NCBI GenBank assembly: GCA_964247725.1
Contig: CAXTVM010000012.1
Span: forward strand, 12,557-76,556
Length of the DNA stretch: 64,000 bases
Direction: 5' to 3'
DNA from: Lichenicola sp964247725
GTDB lineage: Bacteria; Pseudomonadota; Alphaproteobacteria; Acetobacterales; Acetobacteraceae
Positions 20,089 through 27,890 of the stretch are shown here, piece by piece. The translations under genes and the position numbers were made by a program. The notes beneath the pieces were generated by a model. It ran no database searches and had not been told where the DNA came from. It saw only the letters and a list, made by a program, of their open reading frames with translations. The number at the start of each line of letters is the position of its first letter. Position 1 is the first letter of the stretch.

Positions 20089-20430
20089 CTACCGCGTGCA
20101 ATCCTTCCGCGCCGTGGTGGACCGGTCGGTCAGGGCGAACACCCGGTCGGAGCCGGTCGGCCGCAGCTGGTAGCCGGCATCCTGATACACCACGCCGCCG
20201 AGCGGGTCCGGCACCGGATCGAGCCGGTGCACCGCGCCACCCTCCAGGAACAGGTCGGTCTGGTGCGTGGTGGTGTCGAACTGCCGCGTGAAGCTGGGCC
20301 CGCCGGCGCAGCGATAGACCGGGCTGCCGGCACGCTGCACCGGCGGCGGCGGTCCTCCGGCGCCCGCGCAGCCGGCGAGCAGGATCGCCGGTGCCAGGAA
20401 GGGAGCCAGGCGGAAGACGGCATGGATCAT
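20089..20430 (-). CDS. Small lipoprotein, MliC-like
   Basis: Predicted lipoprotein of 113 residues. The signal peptide ends in the lipobox LLAGC, followed by a Gly/Pro linker. The mature domain begins YRCAGGPSFTRQFDTTTHQ and contains GGVVYQDAGYQLRPTGSDR with a late Cys (RKDCTR). The layout, with a Cys in the first strand, a GxxYxxxGxxL block and a C-terminal Cys, fits the MliC (membrane-bound lysozyme inhibitor) family, but it is short and the match is by pattern only. It would sit in the outer membrane facing the periplasm. It has its own transcript or shares one with an upstream repeat-rich gap. Confidence 0.65.
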   Translation of the reverse strand: MIHAVFRLAPFLAPAILLAGCAGAGGPPPPVQRAGSPVYRCAGGPSFTRQFDTTTHQTDLFLEGGAVHRLDPVPDPLGGVVYQDAGYQLRPTGSDRVFALTDRSTTARKDCTR

Positions 20431-20489
20431 GCGCCGAGCCTGCCGTCTCGGGGGGCCGGATGCAAACGCCGGCCGCGGCGGCAGGGCAG

Positions 20490-20686
20490 GGCTATCGCAT
20501 TTGAGGAGGTGGAAGGAGAAGGCCGGGGCGCTGCCCTGGACCCGTTGGGGCCGCGGGCCCCAAACCCCGACTCTTGAGCAGATGGTCCCTGCATGAAGGC
20601 ATACCCTTAACCAATCGGGGTCTGGGGCCCGCGGCCCCAACGGGTCCAGGGACGAAGCCCCTGGCCTTCCTCCCAATGCGATAGCC
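20490..20686. repeat. Intergenic palindromic repeat, family 1 (long form)
   Basis: Copy bounded by GGCTATCGCATTTGAGGA at its left and ATGCGATAGCC at its right. The left module carries GTTGGGGCCGCGGGCCCCAA, and the right module AATCGGGGTCTGGGGCCCGC then CCAGGGACGAAGCCCCTGG. It lies between the divergent lipoprotein gene and guaB, about 105 bases before the guaB start. Confidence 0.92.
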
Positions 20687-20793
20687 GTGGGCGGCAGGGC
20701 CGTTCCGCTTGCGCGGGTGCCGCCGCCATTGTATCGGGACCCGCCAAAGGTCGGGAACCCGAGGCGGGCGTTCCCGGACAGGAGCGCTTCGCC

Positions 20794-22284
20794 ATGGATG
20801 CACGCACCGCAGCTTCGGTCGACGGCCGCATCCGCGAGGCGCTCGCCTTCGACGACGTGCTGGTGGTCCCCGGCTACTCGCAGGTGCTGCCGAGCGCCAC
20901 CGACACCCGCTCCCGGCTGACCCGCCGCATCGGGCTCAACATCCCGCTGATCTCGGCCGCGATGGACACCGTGACAGAGGACGCGATGGCCATCGCGATG
21001 GCGCAGCAGGGCGGCCTCGGCGTCATCCACAAGAACCTGGGCCCGGGCGAGCAGGCCGAGCAGGTCCGCCGCTGCAAGCGGTTCGAGAGCGGCATGGTGG
21101 TCAACCCGGTCACGGTGGAGCCGCAGCAGACCCTGGCCGAGGTGCGGGCGATCATGGCGCGGGCCCGCGTCAGCGGCCTGCCGGTGGTGGAGCCGGGCAG
21201 CGGCCGGCTGGTCGGCATCCTCACCAACCGCGACGTCCGCTTCGCCACCGACCCGGCCGAGCGGGTCGAGCACATGATGACGCGCGACAACCTCGTCACC
21301 GTCACCGGCGGCGCCACGCCGGACGAGGCGCGCCAGCTGCTGCACCGCAACCGCATCGAGAAGCTGCTCGTGGTGGACGCGCAGGGGCGCTGCATCGGCC
21401 TCATCACCGTCAAGGACATGGACAAGGCGGTGGCGCACCCGCTGGCCAACAAGGACGAGATGGGCCGGCTGCGCTGCGCCGCCGCCATCGGGGTCGGCGA
21501 GGACGGGCTCGCGCGCGCGCAAGCCCTGATCGAGGCCGGCGTCGACGTGCTGGTGATCGACACCGCGCACGGCCACTCGGACGGGGTGCTGCGCGCGGTC
21601 GAGCGCGTGAAGACGCTCTCCAACGCGGTGCAGGTCGTCGCCGGCAACGTCGCCACGCCCGAGGGCGCGCTGGCGCTGGTGGAGGCCGGCGCCGACGCGG
21701 TCAAGATCGGCATCGGTCCCGGCAGCATCTGTACCACGCGGATCGTCGCCGGCGTCGGCGTGCCGCAGTTCAGCGCCGTGCTTGAGACGGCCGCCGCCTG
21801 CCATGCGCACGACGTGCCGGCGATCGCCGACGGCGGCATCCGCACCTCCGGCGACCTGGTCAAGGCGATCGGCGCCGGCGCCGACGTGGTGATGGTGGGC
21901 AGCCTGCTGGCCGGCACCGAGGAGGCGCCGGGCGAGGCGTTCCTCTACCAGGGCCGCTCCTACAAGGCGTATCGCGGCATGGGCAGCCTCGGCGCCATGG
22001 CGCGCGGCTCGGCCGACCGCTACTTCCAGCAGGACATCAGGGACACGCTGAAGCTGGTGCCGGAAGGCATCGAGGGCCGCGTCGCCTTCAAGGGCGGCAT
22101 GGCGGCGGTGGTGCACCAGCTGGTCGGCGGACTCCGCGCCGGGATGGGCTATACCGGCAGCGCCACCGTGGCCGAGCTGCAGAACCGAACGCAGTTTCGG
22201 CGCATCACCAACGCGGGCCTGCGCGAAAGCCATGTCCATGATGTCGCCATCACGCGGGAGGCGCCGAACTATCGGCAGGATTAG
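20794..22284 (+). CDS. guaB: Inosine-5'-monophosphate dehydrogenase
   Basis: Oxidises IMP to XMP with NAD+, the committed step of guanine nucleotide synthesis. The protein has 496 residues, the usual length. It shows a split TIM barrel with two CBS domains inserted at about residues 95-210. The catalytic Cys is in GPGSICTTRIVAG, preceded by the phosphate-binding KIGIGPGS loop, and the mobile-flap region starts YKAYRGMGSLGAM. The start ATG follows ACAGGAG (20777-20783). The stop at 22282-22284 is immediately followed by a family-1 repeat, then rsmB, an order common in alphaproteobacteria. Confidence 0.98.
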   Translation: MDARTAASVDGRIREALAFDDVLVVPGYSQVLPSATDTRSRLTRRIGLNIPLISAAMDTVTEDAMAIAMAQQGGLGVIHKNLGPGEQAEQVRRCKRFESGMVVNPVTVEPQQTLAEVRAIMARARVSGLPVVEPGSGRLVGILTNRDVRFATDPAERVEHMMTRDNLVTVTGGATPDEARQLLHRNRIEKLLVVDAQGRCIGLITVKDMDKAVAHPLANKDEMGRLRCAAAIGVGEDGLARAQALIEAGVDVLVIDTAHGHSDGVLRAVERVKTLSNAVQVVAGNVATPEGALALVEAGADAVKIGIGPGSICTTRIVAGVGVPQFSAVLETAAACHAHDVPAIADGGIRTSGDLVKAIGAGADVVMVGSLLAGTEEAPGEAFLYQGRSYKAYRGMGSLGAMARGSADRYFQQDIRDTLKLVPEGIEGRVAFKGGMAAVVHQLVGGLRAGMGYTGSATVAELQNRTQFRRITNAGLRESHVHDVAITREAPNYRQD

Positions 22285-22285
22285 C

Positions 22286-22434
22286 AAGGCCAGGGGCTCT
22301 GCCCCCGGGACCCCGCCAGAGGCGAGCCTTTGGAAACCTCAACTTAAGGAATCGGGTCCGAAGGCCGTCGTGCGCAAGCACGCTCCGCGTGACGGCCCTA
22401 GCGGGGTCCAGGGGCGGAGCCCCTGGCCTTCCTC
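22286..22434. repeat. Intergenic palindromic repeat, family 1 (short form)
   Basis: Begins one base after the guaB stop with AAGGCCAGGGGCTCTGCCCC and ends GGAGCCCCTGGCCTTCCTCC, ten bases before the rsmB start. The middle carries the GAGGCGAGCCTTTGG hairpin module and the GACGGCCCTAGCGGGGTCC right module. It fills the whole guaB-rsmB gap. Confidence 0.92.
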
Positions 22435-22444
22435 CGGACACACC

Positions 22445-23755
22445 ATGACCCCCAACGCCCGCCTCGCCGCCACCATCGACCTCCTGTTCGCCATGGAGGC
22501 CGCCCCGCGGCGCCCCGCCGACGCGGTCGCCAACAACTTCTTCCGCGAGCGCCGCTACATCGGCGCTAGCGACCGGCGCGAGGTCTCGGGCGCGGTCTGG
22601 TCGGCGCTGCGCGCGTGGCGCCGCCTCGACTGGTGGCTGAGGCGGGCCGGCGGCGAGGCGCAGCCGCGGTTGCTGGTCGGCGCGCACCTGGTGCTGGAGG
22701 GCCGGCCGGTCGAGAGCCTGGCGCGCGCCTTCTCCGGCGGCCGCTACGCGCCGGACACGCTGGAGCCGGCCGAGGCCCGCATCCTGCGCGCGCTGGAGGG
22801 TCATACGCTCGACCATCCGGCGATGCCCGACGCGGTGGCGCTCGAGGTGCCGGACTGGCTGCTGCCGCTGCTGCAGGCGCAGTTCGGCGAGGGCACCGCA
22901 GCCGAGATCGCCGCCCTGTCGGCACCCGCCACGCTCGACCTGCGGGCGAACCTGCTGCGCGGCTCGCGCGAGGCGGCCGCGGAGGCGCTGGCGGCGGAGG
23001 GTATCCTGGCGCAGACGACCCCGCTGTCGCCGTGGGGGCTGCGGGTGCCCGGCCGGCAAGCGGTGACGGCGACGCGGGCGTTCAAGGACGGGCTGGTCGA
23101 GATCCAGGACGAGGGCAGCCAGCTGGTGGTGCAGGCGGTGGGCGCCGGCCCGGACATGCGGGTGCTGGACTACTGCGCCGGCGCCGGCGGCAAGACGCTG
23201 GGGCTGGCGATGGCGATGGGCAACCGCGGCCACATCGTCGCCTGCGACGTGTCGGAGGCGCGCCTCGACGGCGCGGTGCGGCGGCTGCGCCGCGCCGGCG
23301 TGCACAACGTCGAGCGGCACCTGCTGGCGAGCGGCGACAAGTGGGCCAAGCGCCGCGCCGGCAGCTTCGACCGCGTGCTGGTCGACGCGCCCTGCACCGG
23401 CACCGGCACCTGGCGCCGCAACCCGGACGCGCGGCTGCGGCTGAGCCAAGCCGATCTCGACGAGCTCGCGGCCAAGCAGTCGGCGATCCTGGACGCGGCC
23501 GCCGCCCTGGTGCGTCCGGGCGGGCGGCTGATCTACGCCACCTGCTCGGTGCTGGCGCGCGAGAACGCCGACCAGGTCGGCGCCTTCCTGTCGCGCCGGC
23601 CCGGCTTCTCGGTGCTCGACCTGCGCGATCCGGGCACGGTGGTGCCGCCGCTGGCCGAACCGGCCCTCGACTCTGACTCGCCGTTCCTGCGCCTGACCCC
23701 CCGCCGGCACGGCACCGACGGCTTCTTCGCCGCCGTGCTGCAGCGAACGGCCTGA
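22445..23755 (+). CDS. rsmB: RsmB/NOP-family rRNA (cytosine-C5)-methyltransferase
   Basis: SAM-dependent RNA m5C methyltransferase of 436 residues. It has the two catalytic cysteines of the Nop2/Sun family, in VDAPCTGTGTWRRNP and IYATCSVLARENADQ, and a SAM site at LDYCAGAGGKTLGLA. The expected target is C967 of 16S rRNA. The N-terminal 140 residues are only loosely like the NusB domain of E. coli RsmB, so the exact target is inferred. The ATG at 22445 lies at the edge of a family-1 repeat, so its ribosome-binding region (CTTCCTCCGGAC) is partly repeat-derived. Confidence 0.9.
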   Translation: MTPNARLAATIDLLFAMEAAPRRPADAVANNFFRERRYIGASDRREVSGAVWSALRAWRRLDWWLRRAGGEAQPRLLVGAHLVLEGRPVESLARAFSGGRYAPDTLEPAEARILRALEGHTLDHPAMPDAVALEVPDWLLPLLQAQFGEGTAAEIAALSAPATLDLRANLLRGSREAAAEALAAEGILAQTTPLSPWGLRVPGRQAVTATRAFKDGLVEIQDEGSQLVVQAVGAGPDMRVLDYCAGAGGKTLGLAMAMGNRGHIVACDVSEARLDGAVRRLRRAGVHNVERHLLASGDKWAKRRAGSFDRVLVDAPCTGTGTWRRNPDARLRLSQADLDELAAKQSAILDAAAALVRPGGRLIYATCSVLARENADQVGAFLSRRPGFSVLDLRDPGTVVPPLAEPALDSDSPFLRLTPRRHGTDGFFAAVLQRTA

Positions 23756-23922
23756 CCGACCCGATGCGGCGATCTCGTCGGGATGTCTCCGCAGGGCTCG
23801 TCTGGGTCGTCCGCATCGACGCCCCGTGCGAGATGTTGAAGATCCCTGCTGGCACAGGCACGCCCCAGCGGCGACGGCCGCGACCAACTCCAGGGAAATC
23901 CAGTCTGACGGGCCGGAACCTG

Positions 23923-24159
23923 TCATCTCGTTCGGCCGGCTGACCTCGAGTGGGCCAGCTCTGCATCCAGGCGGTCGAGCGTGCGCTCGATGTGGGCGAG
24001 GCGGCTCATGTGCTGGTTCAGGGTGGTGCGGATCTCACGCAGCAGTCCCACAACGAGGACATCAGGTGGGTCGGCATGCGTCTGCTTGCGTCGTCGATGG
24101 TGGGGGGCCGTCTCGGACCGTATGGGCGGTGACCAGGATGCGGTTTGAGAGGTCCACAC
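23923..24159 (-). CDS. Possible small coiled-coil protein
   Basis: Open frame of 78 codons. The C-terminal 45 residues (VVGLLREIRTTLNQHMSRLA, then HIERTLDRLDAEL) form an amphipathic heptad pattern like many small proteobacterial proteins of unknown function. The N-terminal half is compositionally poor and may not be translated; an internal GTG would give a 42-residue product. I see no clear ribosome-binding site. It could be a real small gene, a remnant, or chance. The flanking bases 23756-23922 hold nothing I recognise. Confidence 0.35.
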   Translation of the reverse strand: MWTSQTASWSPPIRSETAPHHRRRKQTHADPPDVLVVGLLREIRTTLNQHMSRLAHIERTLDRLDAELAHSRSAGRTR

Positions 24160-24183
24160 CCGAGCAATCGTCCAAGCCCGGGC

Positions 24184-24687
24184 TCAGCCGGGGACCTCGA
24201 TCGCCACGAGCCCGGCCGCCAGCACCTCCCGCAGCGCGTCCGGCGCCAGCGCGATGCAGCCCTCCGTCGGCCGCCCGTCGGGATGCGCCGCGTGCAGGAA
24301 GATCGCCGAGCCGCGGCCGGGCACCACCGGATCGTCGTTCCAGCCCAGCACGCCGACGACGTCGTAGAGCCGGTCCTTCCGCCACAGGCGCTCGTGCCGC
24401 GCCGGGTGCGGCAGCCGGACCGCGCGGTTGTAGTCGGGATGGACGGGGTCGTCGCACCAGCCATCGTCCGGCGCCAGCGCCTCCCGCGGCACCGCGCAGG
24501 CGGGTGCCGCACCACGGTCCGCCCGGTAGAGCACGCGGCGCAGCGACAGCAGGCCGGCCGGCGTCGCGCCGTCGCCCTCCACCTTGTCGGACCGGATGCC
24601 GCCGGCGCCGAGCACGGCGGGCACGAGCAGGCTGCCGATCCGCAGGGCCGGGCGGGTCGGCACGTCGACGATATGAGCCACTGTCAC
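24184..24687 (-). CDS. L,D-transpeptidase (YkuD-like catalytic domain)
   Basis: Protein of 167 residues that consists almost entirely of a YkuD-type catalytic domain. The active-site region is FLHAAHPDGRPTEGCIAL, with the nucleophile Cys in EGC and the conserved His upstream. Earlier blocks GGIRSDKVEGDGATPAGLL and DDPVHPDYNRAVRLP match the periplasmic L,D-transpeptidase domain subtype with DUF-like 'murein' function. Family members cross-link peptidoglycan or attach proteins to it. No signal peptide is visible from this start, which is odd for a periplasmic enzyme; an upstream start does not add one. Confidence 0.85.
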   Translation of the reverse strand: MTVAHIVDVPTRPALRIGSLLVPAVLGAGGIRSDKVEGDGATPAGLLSLRRVLYRADRGAAPACAVPREALAPDDGWCDDPVHPDYNRAVRLPHPARHERLWRKDRLYDVVGVLGWNDDPVVPGRGSAIFLHAAHPDGRPTEGCIALAPDALREVLAAGLVAIEVPG

Positions 24688-24769
24688 GGTCGATGAATCC
24701 TGATGTAGAAGTCACGCAGAGTTGTGGGTCGAGCGCCGGAGTCGGGTTGTCCCGAGGCGCCTGTCACCG

Positions 24770-24785
24770 CGTTGTGATAACAACG
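24770..24785. promoter_or_regulatory. Perfect inverted repeat, possible operator
   Basis: CGTTGT-GATA-ACAACG, a perfect 6-bp inverted repeat with a 4-base centre, 77 bases upstream of the response-regulator start. It resembles operators of LacI/GntR-like or autoregulatory winged-helix proteins. It is the only clear dyad in this gap. The assignment is inference. Confidence 0.4.
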
Positions 24786-24862
24786 GTAGGGGCCGGCCCG
24801 AAGCCGGCTCGGGCGGTTCGCATCTCGTCTGACGGCGTGTCCGTCCGTGGAAGAGGGTTTCG

Positions 24863-25576
24863 ATGGCGGGTGAGCGTCCCATTCTGGTCGTGGACGATGA
24901 CCAGGCGCTTCGCGAGGCGCTGGTCGAGCAACTGCAGATGGAGGGCGAGTTCACAGTCGAGCAGGCGGACTCGATCGCGGAGGCCGGTAGCCGCATGGGC
25001 GAGCCCTCGGCGCGCTACGATGCCCTGATCCTCGACGTGTCGTTGCCCGACGGCGACGGGCGCGACTTCTGTGCCGAGCAGCGCCGGCAGGGGCGGCGGA
25101 TGCCGATCATCATGCTGACCGGCTCCGACGACGAGGCGGACGTGGTGCGCGGGCTCGATGCCGGCGCCAACGACTACGTCGCCAAGCCGTTCCGCATCGC
25201 CGAGCTGCTGGCCCGGCTGCGGGCGCAGATGCGCATCTTCGAGAACAGTGAGGATGCGGTGTTCACGATCGGGCCGTACACCTTCCGGCCGTCGGCGAAG
25301 CTGCTGCAGGAGGTCGCGCGCAACCGGCGCATCCGGCTGACCGAGAAGGAGGCCGCGATCCTGAAGTTCCTCTACCGCGCCGGCACCCGGCCGGTGGCGC
25401 GCCAGGTGTTGCTGAACGAGGTCTGGGGCTACAACGCCGCGGTCACCACCCATACGCTCGAGACCCACATCTACCGGCTGCGGCAGAAGATCGAGCCGGA
25501 CCCGACCAACGCTTGCCTGCTGGTGACCGAGGGCGGCGGCTATCGGCTCGACCCGGAGGGCGGGATCGCCGCCTGA
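24863..25576 (+). CDS. OmpR-family DNA-binding response regulator
   Basis: Two-domain response regulator of 237 residues. The receiver (about 5-120) has acidic VVDDDQ, phospho-acceptor Asp in LILDVSLPDGDG, Thr in MLTGSDDEADVV, and Lys in YVAKPFRIAELLARL. The C-terminal winged helix (about 140-230) shows TEKEAAILKFLYRAG and ETHIYRLRQKIEPDP, as in OmpR/PhoB proteins. No sensor kinase is adjacent, so it is an orphan in this window. The start follows GGAAGAGGG. A dyad at 24770-24785 upstream could be its own or another regulator's site. Confidence 0.93.
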   Translation: MAGERPILVVDDDQALREALVEQLQMEGEFTVEQADSIAEAGSRMGEPSARYDALILDVSLPDGDGRDFCAEQRRQGRRMPIIMLTGSDDEADVVRGLDAGANDYVAKPFRIAELLARLRAQMRIFENSEDAVFTIGPYTFRPSAKLLQEVARNRRIRLTEKEAAILKFLYRAGTRPVARQVLLNEVWGYNAAVTTHTLETHIYRLRQKIEPDPTNACLLVTEGGGYRLDPEGGIAA

Positions 25577-25586
25577 TCCCATCCGC

Positions 25587-26381
25587 TCACAGCTCCAGGT
25601 CGATCGCGACCGGGACGTGGTCCGAGGGCTGCGGCCAGTCCCGGGCATGGTCCAGCACCACCAGGCCGCGCAAGGCGGGCACCAGGTCCAGCGTCACCCA
25701 GACATGGTCGAGCCGCCGGCCGCGGTTGGACAGGCGCCAGTCTCGGTTGCGATACGACCACCAGCTGTAGAGCTTGGCGTCCGGCGGCACGAAGTGGCGC
25801 ATCGCATCGACGAAGCCGGTCGCCAGCCAAGCCTGCATGCGCCCGACCTCCGGGGGCGTATGGCTCACCACCCCCAGCAGCTGCGCATGGCTCCATACGT
25901 CGTGCTCGAGCGGCGCGATGTTGAGGTCGCCGACCAGCACGCTGCGCCGCGGCGGCCGCGCCGTGAAGTGGCGGATCACCTCGTCGACGAACGCCAGCTT
26001 GTGCGCGTATTTCGGGTTCAGCGCCGGGTCGGGGACGTCGCCGCCGGCCGGGACGTAGAAATCGTGCAGGGCGACCGGCCCGCCTGGCGCGTCGAGGATG
26101 CCGCAGAGATGCCGGCGGTCGCCCTTCAGGCACCAGTCGGGCGCGGTGTCGTCCGGCGCCAGCGGCAGCCGCGACAGGATCGCCACCCCGTTGTAGGACT
26201 TCATGCCGCGGCGCAGCTGGTGCGGGTAGCCCAGTCGCGCCGGCACGTCGGACGGGAACAGCTCGTCCGGGACCTTGGTCTCCTGCAGGCAGATCACGTC
26301 CGGCTCGAGCTCCGCCACCAGCCGTTCGAGCAGGCCGAGGCGCAGCCGCAGCGAGTTGATGTTCCAGGTCACGATCCGCAT
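25587..26381 (-). CDS. xthA: Exodeoxyribonuclease III / AP endonuclease
   Basis: Mg2+-dependent exonuclease and apurinic endonuclease of base-excision repair (264 residues). The motifs of the ExoIII/APE1 fold are present: MRIVTWNINSLR at the N-terminus, CLQETKV with the metal-binding Glu, LVGDLNIAPLEHDVW, NRGRRLDHVWV and the C-terminal QPSDHVPV. The start is the ATG giving MRIVTWN; the longer frame upstream is from the neighbouring repeat. Its stop lies 10 bases from the convergent response-regulator stop. Confidence 0.95.
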   Translation of the reverse strand: MRIVTWNINSLRLRLGLLERLVAELEPDVICLQETKVPDELFPSDVPARLGYPHQLRRGMKSYNGVAILSRLPLAPDDTAPDWCLKGDRRHLCGILDAPGGPVALHDFYVPAGGDVPDPALNPKYAHKLAFVDEVIRHFTARPPRRSVLVGDLNIAPLEHDVWSHAQLLGVVSHTPPEVGRMQAWLATGFVDAMRHFVPPDAKLYSWWSYRNRDWRLSNRGRRLDHVWVTLDLVPALRGLVVLDHARDWPQPSDHVPVAIDLEL

Positions 26382-26400
26382 GGGCCACCGTCGAGGCATG

Positions 26401-26545
26401 AGGAAGGCCAGGGCTCTGCCCTGGACCCGTCGGGGCCATGACCTTAACAAATCGGGGTCTGGGGCCGTCGTGCGCCAGCACGCTTCGCGTGACGGCCCCA
26501 GTGGGGTCCAGGGTAGGGTCCAGGGGCGAAGCCCCTGGCCTTCTC
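26401..26545. repeat. Intergenic palindromic repeat, family 1
   Basis: Copy between divergent xthA and the M19 dipeptidase gene. The left end is AGGAAGGCCAGGGCTCTGCC, and the right end is CCAGGGGCGAAGCCCCTGGC then CTTCTCC. The right module contains GGCCGTCGTGCGCCAGCACG followed by CTTCGCGTGACGGCCCC, as in the copies at 36956 and 57684. A short duplication (GGGTCCAGGGTAGGGTCCAG) occurs inside the right module. Confidence 0.9.
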
Positions 26546-26581
26546 CTTGCCAAAGCCGCCCCGCTGGTCTTTGCGTGGCTC

Positions 26582-27637
26582 ATGACCGACCTGCACGCCC
26601 GCTTGCTCACCCTCGACAGCCACATCGACATTCCCTGGCCGGACGGCGACGACCCCTTCCACGAGAGCGCGAACCGGCGGGTCGATCTGCCGAAGATGCT
26701 CAGGGGCGGCCTGCGGGCGGGCTGCTTCGCCGCCTACATCCCGCAGGGGCGGCTGGACGCGGCGGCCCATGCCGAGGCCGGCCGGCGCGCGTTCGCCATG
26801 CTGGAGCGGATCGCCGCGATGGGCACGCCGCGCGACGGCATCCCGACCCGGCTCTGCACCACCGCGGGCGCGATCGAGCGCGCGCATGCGGACGGCGCCG
26901 TCGCGATCGTGCCGGCGATCGAGAACGCCTACGCCTTCGGCGACGACCTGTCGGTGATTGCCCGCTATCGCGCCAGCGGCGCCTGCTACGTGACGCTTAC
27001 CCACAACGGCCACAACCTGATCGCCGACAGCGCGATCCCGCGTCGCGACCTCGGCGACGGCGAGATCCGGCACGGCGGCCTGAGCCCGCTGGGACGGGAC
27101 GCGGTGGCCGAGATGAACCGCGTCGGCCTGCTGGTCGACGTGTCGCATCTGTCGCGGGCTGCCATGCTGCAGGCGGCGGAGCGCTCGCGCACGCCGGTGG
27201 TGGCGACGCATTCCTGCGTGCGGGCGCTCTGCGACCACCGCCGCAACCTGGACGACGTCCAGCTCGACGCGCTGCGCGACACCGGCGGCCTGATCCAGGT
27301 CACCGCCATGCCCGGCTTCCTGCGCATCCGCCGCGACGGAACGCCGAGCCCGGAGGTCGGCGTCGGCGACCTGGTCGACCACATCGACTACGTGGTGCGG
27401 CGGATCGGGCCGGCGCATGTCGGCATCAGCTCCGACTTCGACGGCGGCGGTGCCGTCGCCGGCTGGAGCAATGCGGCCGAGACGCCGGCGGTGACCGCCG
27501 AGCTGGTCCGCCGCGGCTACGGCGACGGCGAGATCGCCGGCTTCTGGAGCGGAAACTTCCTGCGGCTGCTGCGGCTGGCGGAGTCGGAGGCCGTGGGGGT
27601 GGATGCCGCGGGCCCGACACCGGCGTTGTCAACTTGA
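26582..27637 (+). CDS. Membrane dipeptidase (peptidase family M19)
   Basis: Renal-dipeptidase-type zinc enzyme of 351 residues that hydrolyses dipeptides, often including D-residues. The binuclear metal ligands are visible: His and Asp in LDSHIDIPWP, Glu in VPAIENAYAF, His in LVDVSHLSRAAM, and His in VVATHSCVRALC. DFDGGG near the C-terminus holds the last conserved Asp. No signal peptide is seen, so it is probably cytoplasmic, as in many bacterial relatives. The ATG at 26582 lies about 35 bases after a family-1 repeat. Confidence 0.93.
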   Translation: MTDLHARLLTLDSHIDIPWPDGDDPFHESANRRVDLPKMLRGGLRAGCFAAYIPQGRLDAAAHAEAGRRAFAMLERIAAMGTPRDGIPTRLCTTAGAIERAHADGAVAIVPAIENAYAFGDDLSVIARYRASGACYVTLTHNGHNLIADSAIPRRDLGDGEIRHGGLSPLGRDAVAEMNRVGLLVDVSHLSRAAMLQAAERSRTPVVATHSCVRALCDHRRNLDDVQLDALRDTGGLIQVTAMPGFLRIRRDGTPSPEVGVGDLVDHIDYVVRRIGPAHVGISSDFDGGGAVAGWSNAAETPAVTAELVRRGYGDGEIAGFWSGNFLRLLRLAESEAVGVDAAGPTPALST

Positions 27638-27689
27638 ACAAAGCGGGACCGTCGAGAGCCGGTCACAGGCGCGCCACTTCGGGTTTTGT

Positions 27690-27890
27690 CCACGCCCGGC
27701 CATTGACTCGCAGTGTTTCCAAGGAAATGTCCCATTATGTTAAACTCGTGACGGTAGCGTGTTGACCCAATGCAGTAAAAGCAATGGGTTAACAGGTCAT
27801 GCCTACAATCTAGGCAAACCGGCGGAAGCCCCGAGTTTCCGCGCTCCAGCGGCATCTGCCGGCACCTCCCCCACAGACTTATCCACAGAC
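27690..27890. promoter_or_regulatory. AT-richer intergenic patch with DnaA-box-like site and dyad
   Basis: This stretch is visibly poorer in GC than the rest of the window. It holds TTATCCACA (27879-27887), identical to the consensus DnaA box. It also holds an imperfect dyad ACCCAATGC / GCAATGGGT (27765-27773 and 27781-27789, one mismatch, 7-base loop), and a GTTAAC next to it. It could be a promoter or operator region or a DnaA-regulated site. A single box does not make an origin. Confidence 0.4.

Noticed and set aside
20877..21917. Reverse-strand open frame opposite guaB with apparent Ser/Thr-rich protein
   Set aside because: Antisense of a highly conserved enzyme gene; no start signals or domain.
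27879..27887. Chromosomal replication origin at the DnaA-box-like site
   Set aside because: Only one good box was found and no dnaA, dnaN, hemE or parAB gene is nearby. A regulatory site or chance match is more likely.
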